DNA from: Diphasiastrum complanatum
Lineage: Eukaryota > Streptophyta > Lycopodiopsida > Lycopodiales > Lycopodiaceae
Length of the DNA: 64,000 nt
Direction: 5' to 3'
Assembly (NCBI GenBank): GCA_029204225.1
Contig: CM055109.1
Span: 46,498,966-46,562,965 of the forward strand
Shown piece by piece: positions 1-13,500 of the stretch. Position numbers and translations under genes: made by a program. Numbering within the stretch: the stretch's first letter is position 1; each line of letters opens with the position of its first letter. Below the pieces are notes generated by a model, which saw only the letters and a list, made by a program, of their open reading frames with translations, searched no databases and was not told where the DNA came from.

Positions 1-150
1 AGTTTTGGAGAGATTGAGATAGCTAGTGAGAATCATCTCACAGTTTGTTGCAAGATCTTGCATAGGAGATGGTAGCACACCATTATTGGATCCTATAGTG
101 AGAGAGAAACAACATTTTTTGTTCATCACTTTTATTTATCTTCACTTTAC

Positions 151-891
151 ATGACTTCAATGAGTTCATACTTGTTGCAACCAAGTGAGAGATTGTCTAC
201 TTCCAGTTATTCAATATGGAAGTTGAGGATGGAATCCATCTTCATACTCCAAGATGTGATGGACATTGTACTTGGGATTGAGGAGGAGCCTCAAGTCCTT
301 CAAGAAGTACAAAAATACAAGAAGAGATCTAGGATGGCTCTCCACTACATTAAGATGAATGTCTCTAATGAGATATTGAGGGAGATTGGTGATTGTTCTA
401 CATCCAAGGAAGCTTGGGATTGTCTCAAGTCCATCTATGAGGCTAAGAACACCTCTAGGCTCCTCACTCTTAGAATTAAGATCTTCCAAAGTAGTCAAAA
501 GAGTGATGAGAGTGCATCTAATTATGTTTTGAGAGTCAAGGATATTCATAGGGAGCTTGCATGTATTGGTGACTCAATCAATCAAAGTGAGCTAGTCCAA
601 GTCATTCTCAATGGTTTGAGAGATGAATATGACAACCTTGTCCAATCCTATGCCATTAAGGAGGAGCTACCAAGTTTGGAGGCCCTTCAAAGTGTGCTTA
701 TTTCTGAAGAATCAAGACAAGAGTACAAACTCTTGAGGATGGACAAGCTATCACTCAATCATGATGATGGCAAAGTTCTATTTGCCAGGCACAAAGAGAG
801 GAGTAAGAAGCAACACCATCACTTCTCTAATGAAAAAGCTAAAGACCAAGATGAAGAGGAGGAGGATGATACCTCTCATGCTTCTACTTAA
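151..891 (+). pseudogene. Copia gag polyprotein, N-terminal part
   Basis: This 246-residue frame matches the UBN2-type gag of Copia elements. It opens with SYSIWKLRMESIF near residue 20, has the EAWDCLKSIYE segment near residue 85, and continues with a helical region that includes SASNYVLRVKDIHRELA. A highly acidic tail (EEEEDD) leads to a TAA stop. The zinc knuckle that should follow lies in the next frame at 910, so gag is split here by a stop and a short gap. It would have formed the virus-like particle shell in the cytoplasm. The first ATG at 151 is used; it sits just after a plausible leader. Confidence 0.8.
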
Positions 892-909
892 AATCTCAAT
901 AAGAAGAAG

Positions 910-1323
910 ATGAAGTGCTTTTATTGTGGCAAGAAAGGCCATTATGCCAGCAATTGCTTCAAGAAGAAGAATCAACTCAATCAAGCCAACATCACCAATG
1001 AGAAAGAAGACTATATTGCAAATGATGGAGAAGGCTCTCTTATGGCATCAAGTTTCTCCTCTTCCACCTTCAACAAGGATGACTCATGGTATATTGATAG
1101 TGGAGCATCTTCACATATGTGTGGCTCCAAGCACTCTTTTTCATCTATTATGCCTTATGATGGAGTCAAGAAGACCATATACTTTGCAAGTAAGCATGAG
1201 TGCAATATTGAAGGATTAGGGATTATTCCCTTGAAGCTTGCATCTTCTAAAGATCTCTTTCTCAACAATGTTCTTTTTGTCCCAAAGCTTACAAAGAACA
1301 TCTTAAGTTGGCCAACTTCTTGA
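910..1323 (+). pseudogene. Copia gag zinc knuckle and aspartic protease fragment
   Basis: The frame begins with a CCHC zinc knuckle, CFYCGKKGHYASNC (C-X2-C-X4-H-X4-C), which binds element RNA. About 60 residues later is WYIDSGASSHMCG, the Copia protease active site with the DSGA catalytic triad residues. It ends near VLFVPKLTKNIL, normally followed by the GAG-pre-integrase domain, but stops early at 1321-1323. The GAG-pre-integrase motif reappears in another frame near 1400 (GSRFEGIYKLD). The stop and the frame change show it is inactive. Confidence 0.8.
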
Positions 1324-1360
1324 TAGTGGCTTTGATGTCAATTTCAATATTGACAATTGT

Positions 1361-1896
1361 GTGATTAAGAAGGATGGTGAGATCCTTGCATATGGATCAA
1401 GATTTGAAGGCATCTACAAATTGGATCCAAGTGAGAGTGCAAACTCTCTTGATGTTTCTTATATGTCCAATATCTCAAAGGAGGATGATCACACAAGATG
1501 CACATATCTTCTCTCTTCAAGTATTATGGTGTATGATTATTCCTTATTATTCAAAGCATATGTTGAGAAGAAATTCTCATTGAAGATCAAAGCTTTGAGG
1601 AGTATTGGAGCTCTTGAAGGAATAGCACCATATGAAGTCTTATTCAAGATGAAGCCTAAGGTTGATCACCTTAGTGAACTTGGTAGTGCTTGCTTTGCAG
1701 AAGGAAGGATGATCCAAGCTCATGGATCATGATTGGATACTCATCCATCAAGGAGGCCTTTAGTGTCTTTACACTCTCTATTTCAAAAGTGATTGTGAAT
1801 AGAGATTTCACATTGCATGAAGATTCAATCTTGGAAGTGGCCGAGATCAAGGCTTCTCAAGAAGCATCACAAGTTATCTTTTTTGAAAGTATTTAA
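1361..1896 (+). pseudogene. Copia GAG-pre-integrase and integrase C-terminal remnants
   Basis: Two overlapping frames carry pieces of pol. The first has FEGIYKLD (GAG-pre-integrase) and then jumps to IAPYEVLFKMKPKVDHLSELGSACF, which is the segment after the integrase core. The second, from 1690, carries the GYSSIKEAF and VNRDFTLHED parts of the integrase C-terminal region. The whole DDE catalytic core is absent between them, so an internal deletion has joined the start and end of the integrase region. Confidence 0.65.
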
Positions 1897-2126
1897 GTTA
1901 TGATGGGGCCAATGTGTGAGGAGGAGTTTCTTCTTCATATGATTTCAAGAAGATCTTCAAGATGCACGACCGAGTCTTTATGGCTCACCTTACATGGCAA
2001 AGAGGGGCATCTTTCATGTTGTATCTACTACAACACATTCATATATGCTTCTCTTCCTTCGCTTGAAATGCTATCTTGCTTCATTGAATTTTTTGGATCT
2101 CAAGTTCAAGAAAAGCTATACTAGTT

Positions 2127-2420
2127 TTGTATGATGCTTTTGGTATGGACATGTTTCTTGTCATTATTGACTTAGATGTGTTTCCAATACTTTTTGAAAG
2201 CAAGATATTGTATTGTCAAAAGTATGCTCTTGGTTCTAGTAAGAACAAGATTGAGCTTGGTACTCACTTTTTTGAAAATCATGTTTTCACATGTTTTGAG
2301 GCAAATTGTAAACTCCTCTTGAGATTAAGTGAAGCATCCAAAGTGGACACTTACATCCTTGAGAGAGCAACAAGCCTAAAAAAGTCTTTGATATCAAGAT
2401 TAGATCCATCATGGATATAG
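2127..2420 (+). pseudogene. Possible Copia RNase H C-terminal remnant
   Basis: A 97-residue frame contains KIELGTHFFENHVF, resembling the conserved end of Copia RNase H, where the host-directed template strand is degraded. The rest does not match well. Its position between the integrase tail and the probable 3' LTR agrees with the order of a Copia element. The assignment rests on one motif and is weak. Confidence 0.35.
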
Positions 2421-2818
2421 TTCATTGTATATGGACTAGTCAAGCTAGAAAGCATAATCTTGATAATCATCATTGTTTCACATCTTATGATCTTGATCTC
2501 CATGATCCTTATGAGGATTGGAAGCCTCAGATTTCTCTATTTATGGTGCATCCATCATGCAAGTGGAACTTTCAAAGAAAAGATCATCATCAAGCATGGA
2601 GGAAGCCCATGATCATAGTGGCATATTGGTGAAGCACTCTTCAAAGGCATTGGCAAGAGATCTCTACCAAAGAGATCTTATCATGGATATGGTGAGGGTG
2701 CTGCTATGATGGATCCCTTGGCTGATCTTCACTTCTTATGCATACCAAAGGATCCACTCAAAAAGATTTACAAACTTCTCAAGTGATCTAGTACCTTTCC
2801 AAGCTATTTTTTGAGGAG

Positions 2819-3645
2819 TGTGAGAAATTGGCAAAAATCTAGCTTGGTATTTTTTATGATAGAAGTTTGTAAGTGAATCTCACATGTGTGGAGGATGTTC
2901 CCACGTGTGGAGAATTGTAAAGTAAATCAAAATGTTTGATATAGGGGTCTCATAGAATTTCATAGTCAAGCATTTAGGTGTAGGATGTTGATAGGGTCAA
3001 ATTTGGCATAGATGGCAAATTATCCATTTCCACTTGTAATGCCACTATTGAGCCAAAATAGAGTAGGAGGCCAAACTTGTTCCAATTAGAGTGTAGAGAA
3101 GTACAATGCTTTTGTTTGATGAAGTTTAAGATGTCCAATAGGTTTTAGAGGTGGAACCATGTGTGGTCCAATAGGAATTTGAGGTGTGCTTGAATATAGT
3201 CCAATAGAATTTAGAGGTGCATGGATCAATGGTCCAATAGGATTAAGAGGTGGCAAAGTGTGATCCAATCATAGTTAAGCATAGTGGTAGCTCATGAATC
3301 TACTAGTATCATTGTACTCCTCATTTTGGATCTAATTTGATTTTGAGATTGAGTGAATTTTGAGTGTCATTGAGTTTCTAGCTTTCTCTCTCTACCCGAG
3401 AGATCATGATGGTTTTTCTCTCTCTACCCGAGAAGAGTAGCTTGTTTTTACTTAGAATACTTTTGGAACAGTTCCCACACGTGTGAGTGAGAGTTGGAAG
3501 TGATTGAATGCATGTAGTAGGGTGTTTTTGCCATAGAATCAAAGATAGATCTTGAATCTCAATCTAGTCTTGATCTTAGTGCATCTACACACCTTAGGAG
3601 ATCACAAGTACATGTAGTGGACAATCCACATGTGTGAAATCAACA
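2819..3645 (+). repeat. Probable 3' LTR of the left Copia element
   Basis: A purine run (TTGAGGAG) ends just before TGTGAGAAATTGG at 2819, the expected arrangement of polypurine tract and LTR start. The block is non-coding, contains a 33-bp minisatellite (3133-3270) and two copies of a CTCTCTACCCGAGA motif (near 3390 and 3421). CA-ending candidates for the right border lie at 3630 and 3645. The matching 5' LTR is outside the window, so the borders cannot be confirmed here. Confidence 0.45.
3133..3270 (+). repeat. Minisatellite, about 33-bp unit, 4-5 degenerate copies
   Basis: The motif GTCCAATAG followed by TTAGAGGTG recurs at 3133, 3166, 3199, 3232 and, more diverged, 3263. The spacing is 33, 33, 33 and 31 bp. 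Because 33 is a multiple of three, the minus strand shows an 11-residue periodic frame, but this looks like a by-product of the repeat and not a gene. Confidence 0.8.
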
Positions 3646-6600
3646 TTTATATAGCTACAGGGCAGGTCTTTTGGCCTTTTATTTACAGGTCTTTTTGTCT
3701 TTTAATGCTGTAACAGTAGATATCTAACCGTTTAAGACGGTTGATATTCAAATCGACGGTCGAATAATTTTTGTTCATGAATTATTCGCGACAGTCTATG
3801 TGACAACAAGCCAGATGAGTTGTTCGACAATAGGCCATATTTTTTCAATTGTTTGGTACAAGAGTATCAGTATCGACGAGTTCAATTTGGCTTTGAGCTT
3901 GCAGTCACTAACATCATTCAATTAAAACTCAAAATGGAGTTATTTTACAAATGATTTCTCATGGATTGATCGGTGCTGCATTATTTTTCTTGGCTTTATG
4001 GTCGATAAATAGGGTGATGGTGACGAGTCTTGGTCATCATCAGAAGAGCTGCTCAATAAATCTAGATCCTTTGGGGCATGGAGGAGAGGTATATTATGAC
4101 CATTCTTTGACTGTGATAGATTTGCAGTTTTCTCAAGAACAGTCAAGGAGACACTAATAAACCCAAGCACAAATTTCAAGCCAATATCTAAATGCTCAAA
4201 GAAGAAGCAAGATGCTAATCAGCAGAATATAGAGCAATTGGCAACATTTCTATTAAGAGTGCAACCTCACCCACCAGGGCTCTCTAGTTCATGTCAAGGT
4301 GCAAATCAAAACTTCCACCTCCTTTTCTCCTTTAATTAGTTTACACAGTACTTGGAGGAAAAGACTGGAATTTTTTTTAGGTATTTCCTTATTGAGAGAT
4401 TGTTTATGGATTCATTGTGTGGTGCCAAAAAAAAGAAGGGCATAGTGGTGTGAGAGACCATGGGAACTCTTCAAAAGCCGCTCTCCATCCATTTCTCATG
4501 AACTAGATAGGGAAAAGTCTTTGATGTTTGTCATAGATATGTTCTTGTTGAGATTATTGAGGGATTCATTGTGCTGATGCCAAATAATAAAAAGGCTTAG
4601 TGGTGAGGGACCATAAGGACTATATTCTCCATCTATCTTTTGTAATCTATATAGGAAAAAGGCCTTTCACAGGTTGAGAAGTACCCTTCTCGTTTGCATA
4701 TTATACATAACTTGGTATCTTGGAATATAAATGTCAAATGCTGCATGGAAAGTTCTAGATGTTCTATTTACAAAAGAGGAATGGGTGTATGAGAACAACT
4801 AAATATTTTCTTTTTGAATGAACCTTGCAACAAAAAGAATTGTCTTCGATTTGGATGATTTTCAAAATTTTGACCACCTCTCTTTCAAATGATTGATACT
4901 ACTCGGAGGAAGGGGCGAAATAGACATGTGAGTTAAGAAAGCATTTTCATATGTTGAAGCAAAAATAAATGTACTTAAATTTGTTTTTGTATCAAGTGGA
5001 TACAGCTCTATTTTTTACAATAGATATGACATGATAAATTGAACAACATCTAGACGTTAAAATTTGGAAAGGGCTTGATAAGATATCATACAGATTTTCA
5101 TTTGACACAACTTGGGTAGTACGTCAATGCAAAAGGAGTAATGTTTCAAATTGGCAAACGTGAGGTCTGTGGGTAGAAAGCAATTTAAATTGATGACTTG
5201 GAATGGTTTGTGGGGAGAAAAGTAAGAAATATTTTACATGTTTTTGTAAAATCAAGTTTGCAATTTAGGTTATGTATGTGTTTTGCAAACAAAGCAAGAG
5301 AATTATTGAGCATCTATTTCTGAAGTTTTCAAATACCTATTTGGAGTGGAATGCTTGAAATAATTGGAGTTTTTTGCTCTGTGACACCAGAACTTCAAAA
5401 TAGGATTCAGCACAATCATTACACTATTTCATTTTATATTAGTGTTTTATGCTACTGGTGTAAGATTTTCAACAATGTCTCTTGGTTGCAACCTGCAAGT
5501 TTTACAAACAGTTTGTTGAACCACAAAGGCTGGATGCATGGTTGAATTTGTGAAGGATTCCCTATTCATGTGTGTAAGATTGGCCATTGAAGAGTGAACA
5601 TGACTATGTTTGCACCACGTTAGTGAGTTACTTGTGTTAGAAGGGGTTGCCAACATTCAAAACCTTTGGTGACATTGGTAGCTGAAGAGCTAGACTTCTT
5701 TTTGGAAAACTCAGAAGTATTGTCAAATTCCAAGACGAGCTTCGCTCCATGAAGCTTAAGCAATTAGTGCAATGTGCTATGATATACTAGAAATTTTAGT
5801 AGTTTTTTTGATATAGCAATGTTTTTTGCTATATTGTGAGTGATACAAATTGTAGAGACAGGTATGATATACTAGTGAATATTTGAGCCACTCGATAGAA
5901 TAGTTATTTCAGCCTCAATTGTGAATAAATTTGTAGTTATCGTTGTGGTGGCCCAACTCAATGCATCAACTGAAATAGATCAGAGCAGTGCCCTCTCACT
6001 TTCATGCCACAAGGTCAAAATAGAGAATTTGCTTATAGACCAATATATAAATAAGAATTGCATATTGACAAGTAATTAAAATGTCTATTGTAGTCAAGCA
6101 AAAATGATCTCAACATTGATATAGCAATGGCTACTAAATGTGGAAGAGGAATTGTATGTTGACGAACATGCTTTTCCTACCATCTTAAATGGTGCAATCT
6201 AAGCCAAAATTAACAAGCCTCTGAATTAATAAAAAATATGGGGGACACCCACTCCATAGATTTTGTCACCTCCTGCCAAAATTATTTCAATCAATTTTAA
6301 AAGCTCTAAGGAAGGCAAGGTCTATAGGTTACAAATCACATAAACCATGGGTAGGTTTGAGCCCTAAGCTCCTATGCCCTATTCTTTATTAGTAATTGAT
6401 GAATATTTTACTTGAACTGTTCAAGTACTTATTTCTTCCATAAAAAGAACACAATGGTTGTTGCACTTTTCTTCTCATCTAGATTTGACATCGTGACTCA
6501 TCAAGAATCTAACAAAGCCTTTCACATGCATGTTTCTATATACACATCCATTGACTGAAATATATGAACAAATGAATTTTAAGTATTGAGGAGGAATTTC

Positions 6601-7934
6601 TCATGTGTCAAACACATAAGGGTATTACTTTCCAAAGCCAATGGGAACTAAGCAAACATGTCCACAAATTGGTTCCTATGTGTCAAACACACAGAAGTAT
6701 GACATAATTTCAATAAGCCTATATTGTCAAAACAAGATCTCCATAATAAAGATGATATGCAATTTGTAGATATAAATGTGGCCATTCAAAATTGTTCTCT
6801 CATGTGGTAAAAATTATTACATGGATCCTATTGTGGACTTCTTGATCAACTCTTGCCACTATTTCTGACTAATTACAAATAGTCTTAATTAGCGAAGAAT
6901 CATATGTTGATATGCACTCTTATCCATTGAAAACTATGAGCCTTGAATACCAAATTGATGACAAACATGGGATGATGCATTAGACATATATTGCACAAAA
7001 TTCGTGCACCCAAACTTTATATTTTCAAAGTTTGATGTGTAATAACACTTGTCTCGCTACTTATTTTACATGCTTGTACTTTCAATGAGCATGTATCTCT
7101 AAGGAGTTTTGTAGAGATGCATGATATTCAAGGCTTCATATAGGCTTTTTGGTCGGCTCCCAAAGCCATATCTCACCACCTCGCAAGCATTTAGCAAAAA
7201 TTCTTAAAGCCGATTGCCATAAATGGGTTTACTACTTCAAAACTATTTGTCATTAGCTTGAAGATAATTGTAAATACGCTACTATGTGCCAAAACATGGT
7301 ACTATGTAAATATGGCATCCTCAATTGTGGGTGTGAAACACATTGGCCACTACATTCTTTTATTGTTGTCTATATTTTTTTAAACTACTGCTACATACTA
7401 TTTATCATGGCACAAAAATACATCTAAAACAAATTTTATGAATGTACGAATCTTGCAAGTGCAAATCACCTCAACTCACCCATGGGGCTACGTAAACCTT
7501 GATTGATGTAGCTAACTTTAGACCTAAATGTAAGGTTGAATATGAGGCACCACTTCTATCGAAATCAAATGCAATGCATATTGACTCTATCATAACATAA
7601 ACCAAGAAAATGTACATCTAAAACAAACAATATGCATAGTAAGGATACAAGCCATCCAAATCACGTATAGATCTCACTTGTAGACACCTAGCTATTTTGA
7701 GCTTCCCATATAGAACAAAAAAGATTTGTTAGAAGTGTTGAATGCAAGTATTCTTATAATCAAAATTATGGTCAATGAATCGATTGGATCCAATGACAAA
7801 GAGTGGAAGCTTAATATTCGTATATTCACAAATCCCTAACTAGTGTGAAGTGTGAAAATGGGGGAGGAGATGGGACACAATTTCATCTTATACTTGATAT
7901 ACAATACATGTTTGGTTGGGTAGGTAAGGCCATT

Positions 7935-7940
<6 letters not shown>
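3646..7940. other. No recognisable gene (4.3 kb)
   Basis: AT-rich sequence with only short frames on either strand and no domain I recognise. A cluster of small perfect inverted repeats lies at 3726-3788. A few stretches may be very old transposon remains, but none gives a readable motif. Confidence 0.6.

Positions 7941-7941
<1 letters not shown>

Positions 7942-7984
<43 letters not shown>
7942..7984. repeat. (AG)n microsatellite
   Basis: About 21 uninterrupted AG units. All open frames across it read Arg-Glu or Ser-Leu repeats and are artefacts. Confidence 0.95.
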
Positions 7985-7987
<3 letters not shown>

Positions 7988-10450
7988 TCATGAAATTGAG
8001 AGTTTGCGTAATGATGCCAGACATACCTTGTCTTGAAGTCCCAGGTAGGAGTAATTGTCCAAGGTTTCAAAGAATTTCAGGTAATAAAAACTGCCTCTCA
8101 GCTGGAAAAATGGGAATAATCTCCAGGTTATGACTTCAAACTGAGAAGTTGGTGGGGTACCTACATACTGGGACTGGGTTTCTTCTGATTTGGTAAGGAT
8201 CAAAGAAAATAACCTTGTCTACATGCTGGAGACACTGGAGTTTAAAAATGAAGTTAACTTCTACCAAGACCTTCTGAGCCAATCACTTGTGCACTAGAAC
8301 CTCTCCATCAATGAATTTAGCCATGAAATCTCCAGATCAAACTCTCCAATAAAATAAGCTATATAGCACATAAGCTATCACTATCTCATTGTGTTATCTC
8401 ATTTTGAGTAAGATCTTACTTTGCTAGTCTGATGACTGCTCAGGGGCCACCTCCCAAGGAGATTCGTCCTTATTGGGGACAAGGGGAATAGTCATCCTCT
8501 TTCCTGCTGCCAACCCATACTCATTGAAGAGGTGTCATCATGAGTTTTTTGTTGATCCATTTGCTGCTTCACCTCCATTGTCTCCACCATAGCTAGCTCC
8601 ATTACTAGGGCCGACACCATCTTCTTTTGCTGTCATCATCTTCTTGAAAAGGTCACTTATATTGTATTGTGTGATTATGTCATCTAAAGTGCTCTTCATA
8701 AATCTCAATATTAATTTACTTACATTTGCACCCTAAACCTTTTCCCTTTTGCACTTCCTTGAAAGGATTGTTACTCGAGTCATTACTTTGAATTAACACC
8801 CACATGAGCCAAGTGGGCCAACTCATAGTTTGTCCCAAAGTCTCACCAGTTTCACAATTGAATTTTGTTTTCCCTATCTTCTCCCATTCGCAATAGTTCT
8901 CCAGCTGAAGATGAATGCTTTTCTGTTGCCCCCATTGGATATCTCACTGCTACTTGGGTTTTAGTCTGAACAAACATCATGTTTATCTCATACTTAGGTC
9001 TTAGTCTGAACAAATTTAAAAAAAAAGTGCAGCAATCATGAAATAACTCCTACAACAAAGGCATGATCTAGGTTATGGAATTTCTCACCGGTGCATTTCT
9101 TGCAAACATTTTCACCATGAAACTTTTCGTCCAGATTCTTTGTATCATGCAGGTTTTCGGTTTTCAACATTTTTTAAAGTACACATGTTTCCTACAACTC
9201 TACTGTCCAAAATTTCCCCATGTATCAAGACTAGGCCTAAGGTGAACACTAAGCACTGTGTAATTGGTGATACACCTGACCGTCACATGGTATAGCTTTG
9301 AACTCCTAAACTACATCAAAAGTTCATCCTTCCGAATGCACGTTATATTTATGTTAACCATCTCAACCTTTAAATATATCAATAATCCCTGTACGTGTCT
9401 TCTGGGACTTTCAAATGCCTGTTTTCAAGCTCGAGGCACCAAAATGTTCTATAATGTATCGCAGCATGCAAAATACTTGTTGGTTGAAGACTCTGTTCCT
9501 CATCTTGAGGTATGGAGTTGGATTCCATCCAGAAGCATATGGACATACAACATAAATTTATACAACAAAATGGGTAGCAAGAGTACAGTGATAGAAAAAG
9601 TCCATGGACAGGTATCATCTAGTTTATAATTATAAATGAAAACATAGACTACGATGTGGGGAGATTTATGATGATTTGCCTATGTTTCCAACTTCACAAA
9701 CCAAGAAAATGAGCTTCTATGGCGTTCGTGTTATTTTGAGATCAATGTGGAGCTAGCCACAACAAAGTAACAGAAGGACCACCTTCTCAATTTTAAACTG
9801 TGAGATTATCACTATAAACTCTAGCATCTTATAGCTACAGGACATTAGAATGTAATATCTAACCTCTGTTTGAGGATAAGAGTCCTTTCAACTAAAAACC
9901 CTAAAAACGACCTTAGCGTTAGAAGGGCTTTCCTTCTTTCTACCCAATAAATGGAAGCAACATTTAAAGAGAGGAAACCACGACTGCAAGCCCTACAAAG
10001 AGAAGCTTAAGATGGAGTAGAAGGAAAATCTGAAGCCATTTTCCAAAATGAAGATGAAAATAGGGGCAAACAACCCAAAATAACATGAGACTAATGATTT
10101 TCCTGAGCTCTCTGAGGTTATTCTAAATCCCAACATGCACTAATTAAACTAGCATGCATGCTACACATATGCCTATTATCCAAAATTTTGAAAACGGTAG
10201 CACATCTGGACAAAAGCAACCTAAGTATTCCCCCTATGACACAGCTTCAAAAGCTATAAAAATAACTTTTACAGATAATTCATGAATGGACCTTATTGGA
10301 AGAAGGCCCTCAAAGAGCAGAATTAATCAAAATAAGCAATAAAGAAAATAAGTACACTCTCCTAGCCCAAATATAGAATGAATGCCTATAAATAGTTGGC
10401 AGGAAACATATAAATAGTGCGAGGGGATCCACTATCACAAGAACTATCTA
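7985..10450. other. No recognisable gene downstream of the TRAP-alpha gene
   Basis: Short frames only. The minus-strand frame at 7988-8203 reads smoothly for about 50 residues but matches no family I know. The last few hundred bases before 10528 probably include the 3' UTR of the TRAP-alpha gene, which is transcribed leftward. Confidence 0.5.
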
Positions 10451-10527
10451 TCAAGTCTCAACCTACTCTACAAAAAGTGTAAGATGAATTTTCATCCACT
10501 TGGAAGCTGTTTTGGAGTGTGTACAGC

Positions 10528-13500
10528 CTACTTCTTTTTCTTGGACTTGGTAGATTGTGAGACACTCTTGGACAATTTTTGTGTAAAGGCTGTTCCCTGC
10601 AGAAGGAAATAAAAAACACAACAGATGATGTTATAACAAAATTGAGAAGATGCAAATAGTAATATGCTTCCAAACAGATGTAATCATGTCAATGTAGGGG
10701 GCTGCATATGTTGCAGTATGGCCCACCCTCCAATTACAAATTCACAAAAATTTTAGTACTATTGTGTTACAAACAATGGCAGGTTCAAAAATCAGATGGA
10801 AAAACTTTTTAATATCGTCAACTACAAGAAATGATAAAACTTGGAAATTTAAACTTCTTTGTTTAGTGCAAGAATATTCTGTCAGATCATCCAGGTCACA
10901 AAGTCATAATCCTACCTACTTCAAGAAGTTTCTAGTCTGTAAGGAATATTTCTAGCATACCACCTAGAAATGAAATAAATGTGAAACATTATATCCATCC
11001 ACAAAGCCTCAGACATCACTGCATGAAATATATGCTTTACCATTCATACTCAACCCCCATCAGCAATAAGTAGATACAGGTCACATGCATACAAAAACCT
11101 CAACATTAATTTTTTTGTGAAAATCAGGCCGAGAGCAGACTCGAACACAACTAGGCTAGTATGAAAGAGTCTAGTCAATAAGATTCATTTCCTACTGTAC
11201 CTCATTGATTAGAAACTGACTTATATAAGAACACACATTCAATGTACTAGAAAAACCAGATACATATTATATAGGGATGAGGGTCCGGGCCGGATTGCCC
11301 GCGTCCGCGTCCGGAGTCTGGACCCGGACACGTCTGACCCCCGGACGCGGGGTCGGACGCGTCCAATTTTTTTTTTTAATTTAAAAAAAAAAAAAAAAAA
11401 ACAGATGCGCCCGGGGTCCGGACGCCATTTTTTTTTAATATTATTTTTTAAACTTTTTTTTAAAAAAATTAAAAAAAAAAAAAAAACCGGATGCGTGCGG
11501 ACGGGGACTCACCCCTGACGCGTCCGCGTCCGGACGCGGACGCGCATCCGCGTCCGCCATCCGCTTCCTTAGAGAGAGAGAGAGAGATTATTGTGGAGGG
11601 ACCAAAGAGGGCCTAGAGACTTCGTAACTATGTATAACACATCAAGATGTTGGAATTCTAGTCAAAATTAAAGACGCTGAAACTCATGAAAATCCACATA
11701 TTGTTGCTTGATTCTTGTACTTCGAACTTTTGAAGGTCCTCCATATCTCCTTCAGCATTAGGATCCTGCTTGGTTCATAAGCCCACCCAAGCAAGAGAGA
11801 TTGGGCTGAGCCCTAGATTCAGGCTATCCTTCTGATTGGTAAATCGCAAGAGCTATCTTTTATGACTCAAATATTCAGTATAACAACAAACAGATAATGA
11901 TGTGTCAATGAGACCAGATTTCTATTTTTTGATGCTGTGATGGCTGAAAAACTCACCTATAGATAAGATCAAGGTCTAAGATCAAACCTCTTTGCAATGT
12001 CCCTTACCAAGTTTCTAGTAAACTCAAATTGAAATCATGGTAAACAAGTTTTTAATCTGCCAAACTTTTCTTCTGGGAAGATTCAATCAAAATTAGCAAA
12101 TTAAGGATTTCAAAAACATTGATAAAAAAAATGGCTTTGGATCTGTAACCCTAGATAACTGGAAATGCTCTAAGAAAGACTGATGTATAAAATGAAGTAT
12201 AACGTTCATCTCACTAGAGGTGATAGAAATTGTTAGGGCTCATTGTTGGACATCACTGCGAATTAATTTAGCCTGAATCCCAGAAATTTAAATCAATAAG
12301 GAACGATGGTTAGACTGCAAAATACTTATAATCAATCCCATTAGAGTCTACATATATTCATGAGTTAAGTTGCCAGAAGATTCGAATGCCAGAAAACTCA
12401 ATTGGGATATGTTCATACATATGAGAAACATCATTTTGAATAAACATGATAGGCGCAGTTTCAATTTAGAGCATAATCAGTTCAAAAAAAGTTCAAGAGT
12501 GAATCTCAATCCAATTGAGTCAACTCCAATGGATTCAGATAGGTTCCATTAACATTCTTATGTTACCTAGCATTGGAACCATTACAGTTCAAAAGAAAAA
12601 TCACCAATACGGGTGGGTTTCATTGACCCTCACCTTCACATCCTACCTCCTTTTATTTATCTCTAAACCTGATTTTATCCTTGTTGAACTCTTTCGTGGA
12701 ACTCTTTTAAACCTTCCTGTCTGTTGTCTGACATCGGATCACAATTTCTTGGGAACATCCAATATTGCATCTTATGTTTCCGGATTCCTTCAATCTCCAT
12801 GGCTTGATTGTCAGACATAAGAGGCGTTTTAGATATCAATTACATGTTTCAAGGTTCCAGCTTCTACTCCCACTGTTATGGAATATGTTTGTTCTCTAGC
12901 CCATGCAAGTTTCTCTCCCACTATGCATACAACTGTTGATTAGTCACCCACACCTGGTCTACATCAGTCACTGAAGGATTTTTTATTCTTTGGTGGCATG
13001 TTGTCAGAGAATAGAAAAAGCTCATTCGATGATTTCACATTCAGTGATTGAAAAGGCAGAATAAGAAAGGTGACCCATGACATATTTTTGATAAAAATCA
13101 AAGCCAAGCTGAAATGAAAATTACGAATAATGATAAAAAAATGTACCAATAAACACCCCATACCACTGGGGGAGAAAAACCAGAAGTACCTGAAGCCACT
13201 CATTGCTGACACCATCTGTGCTTCGAGTTCCTGTCTCCACAGTCTTTGCCCTCCTTGTTTTCTGCTGCTTTACATTAGTGGCAACAAAGAGAGTCAGATT
13301 CTCTTATGAAGTTTCTTCCCTGATGAATGCTGCTGGAACAAAGTATGTCAACTACAATACAGCCGTTATAAATGAAATTGAACAATTTCCCCTCCTCCAG
13401 AAATGATGTACATTTCTAAGAACTGTGATCTCAGCCATTATAATATAGTCGAACCTACCACTGTGATAAGATGAGACGCGTGCATGTTGCTCTTGTAATG

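Larger units (their letters stand above)
1..3645 (+). mobile_element. Degenerate Ty1/Copia LTR retrotransposon, 5' LTR outside window
   Basis: Gag, zinc knuckle, protease, GAG-pre-integrase and integrase-tail remains follow one another on the plus strand, then come RNase H-like traces and a probable 3' LTR. The integrase core and most of the reverse transcriptase are missing between about 1480 and 2130, so the element cannot be autonomous. Bases 1-150 look like its untranslated leader. I did not find a convincing tRNA-Met primer-binding site there, which fits a 5' LTR lying before the window. The family assignment is secure; the 3' boundary is not. Confidence 0.8.

Noticed and set aside
3086-3268. 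60-codon minus frame with an 11-residue repeat
   Set aside because: It is a by-product of the 33-bp minisatellite inside a probable LTR, without promoter or homology.
7836-8070. Frames across the (AG)n repeat
   Set aside because: Ser-Leu and Arg-Glu runs come from the microsatellite.
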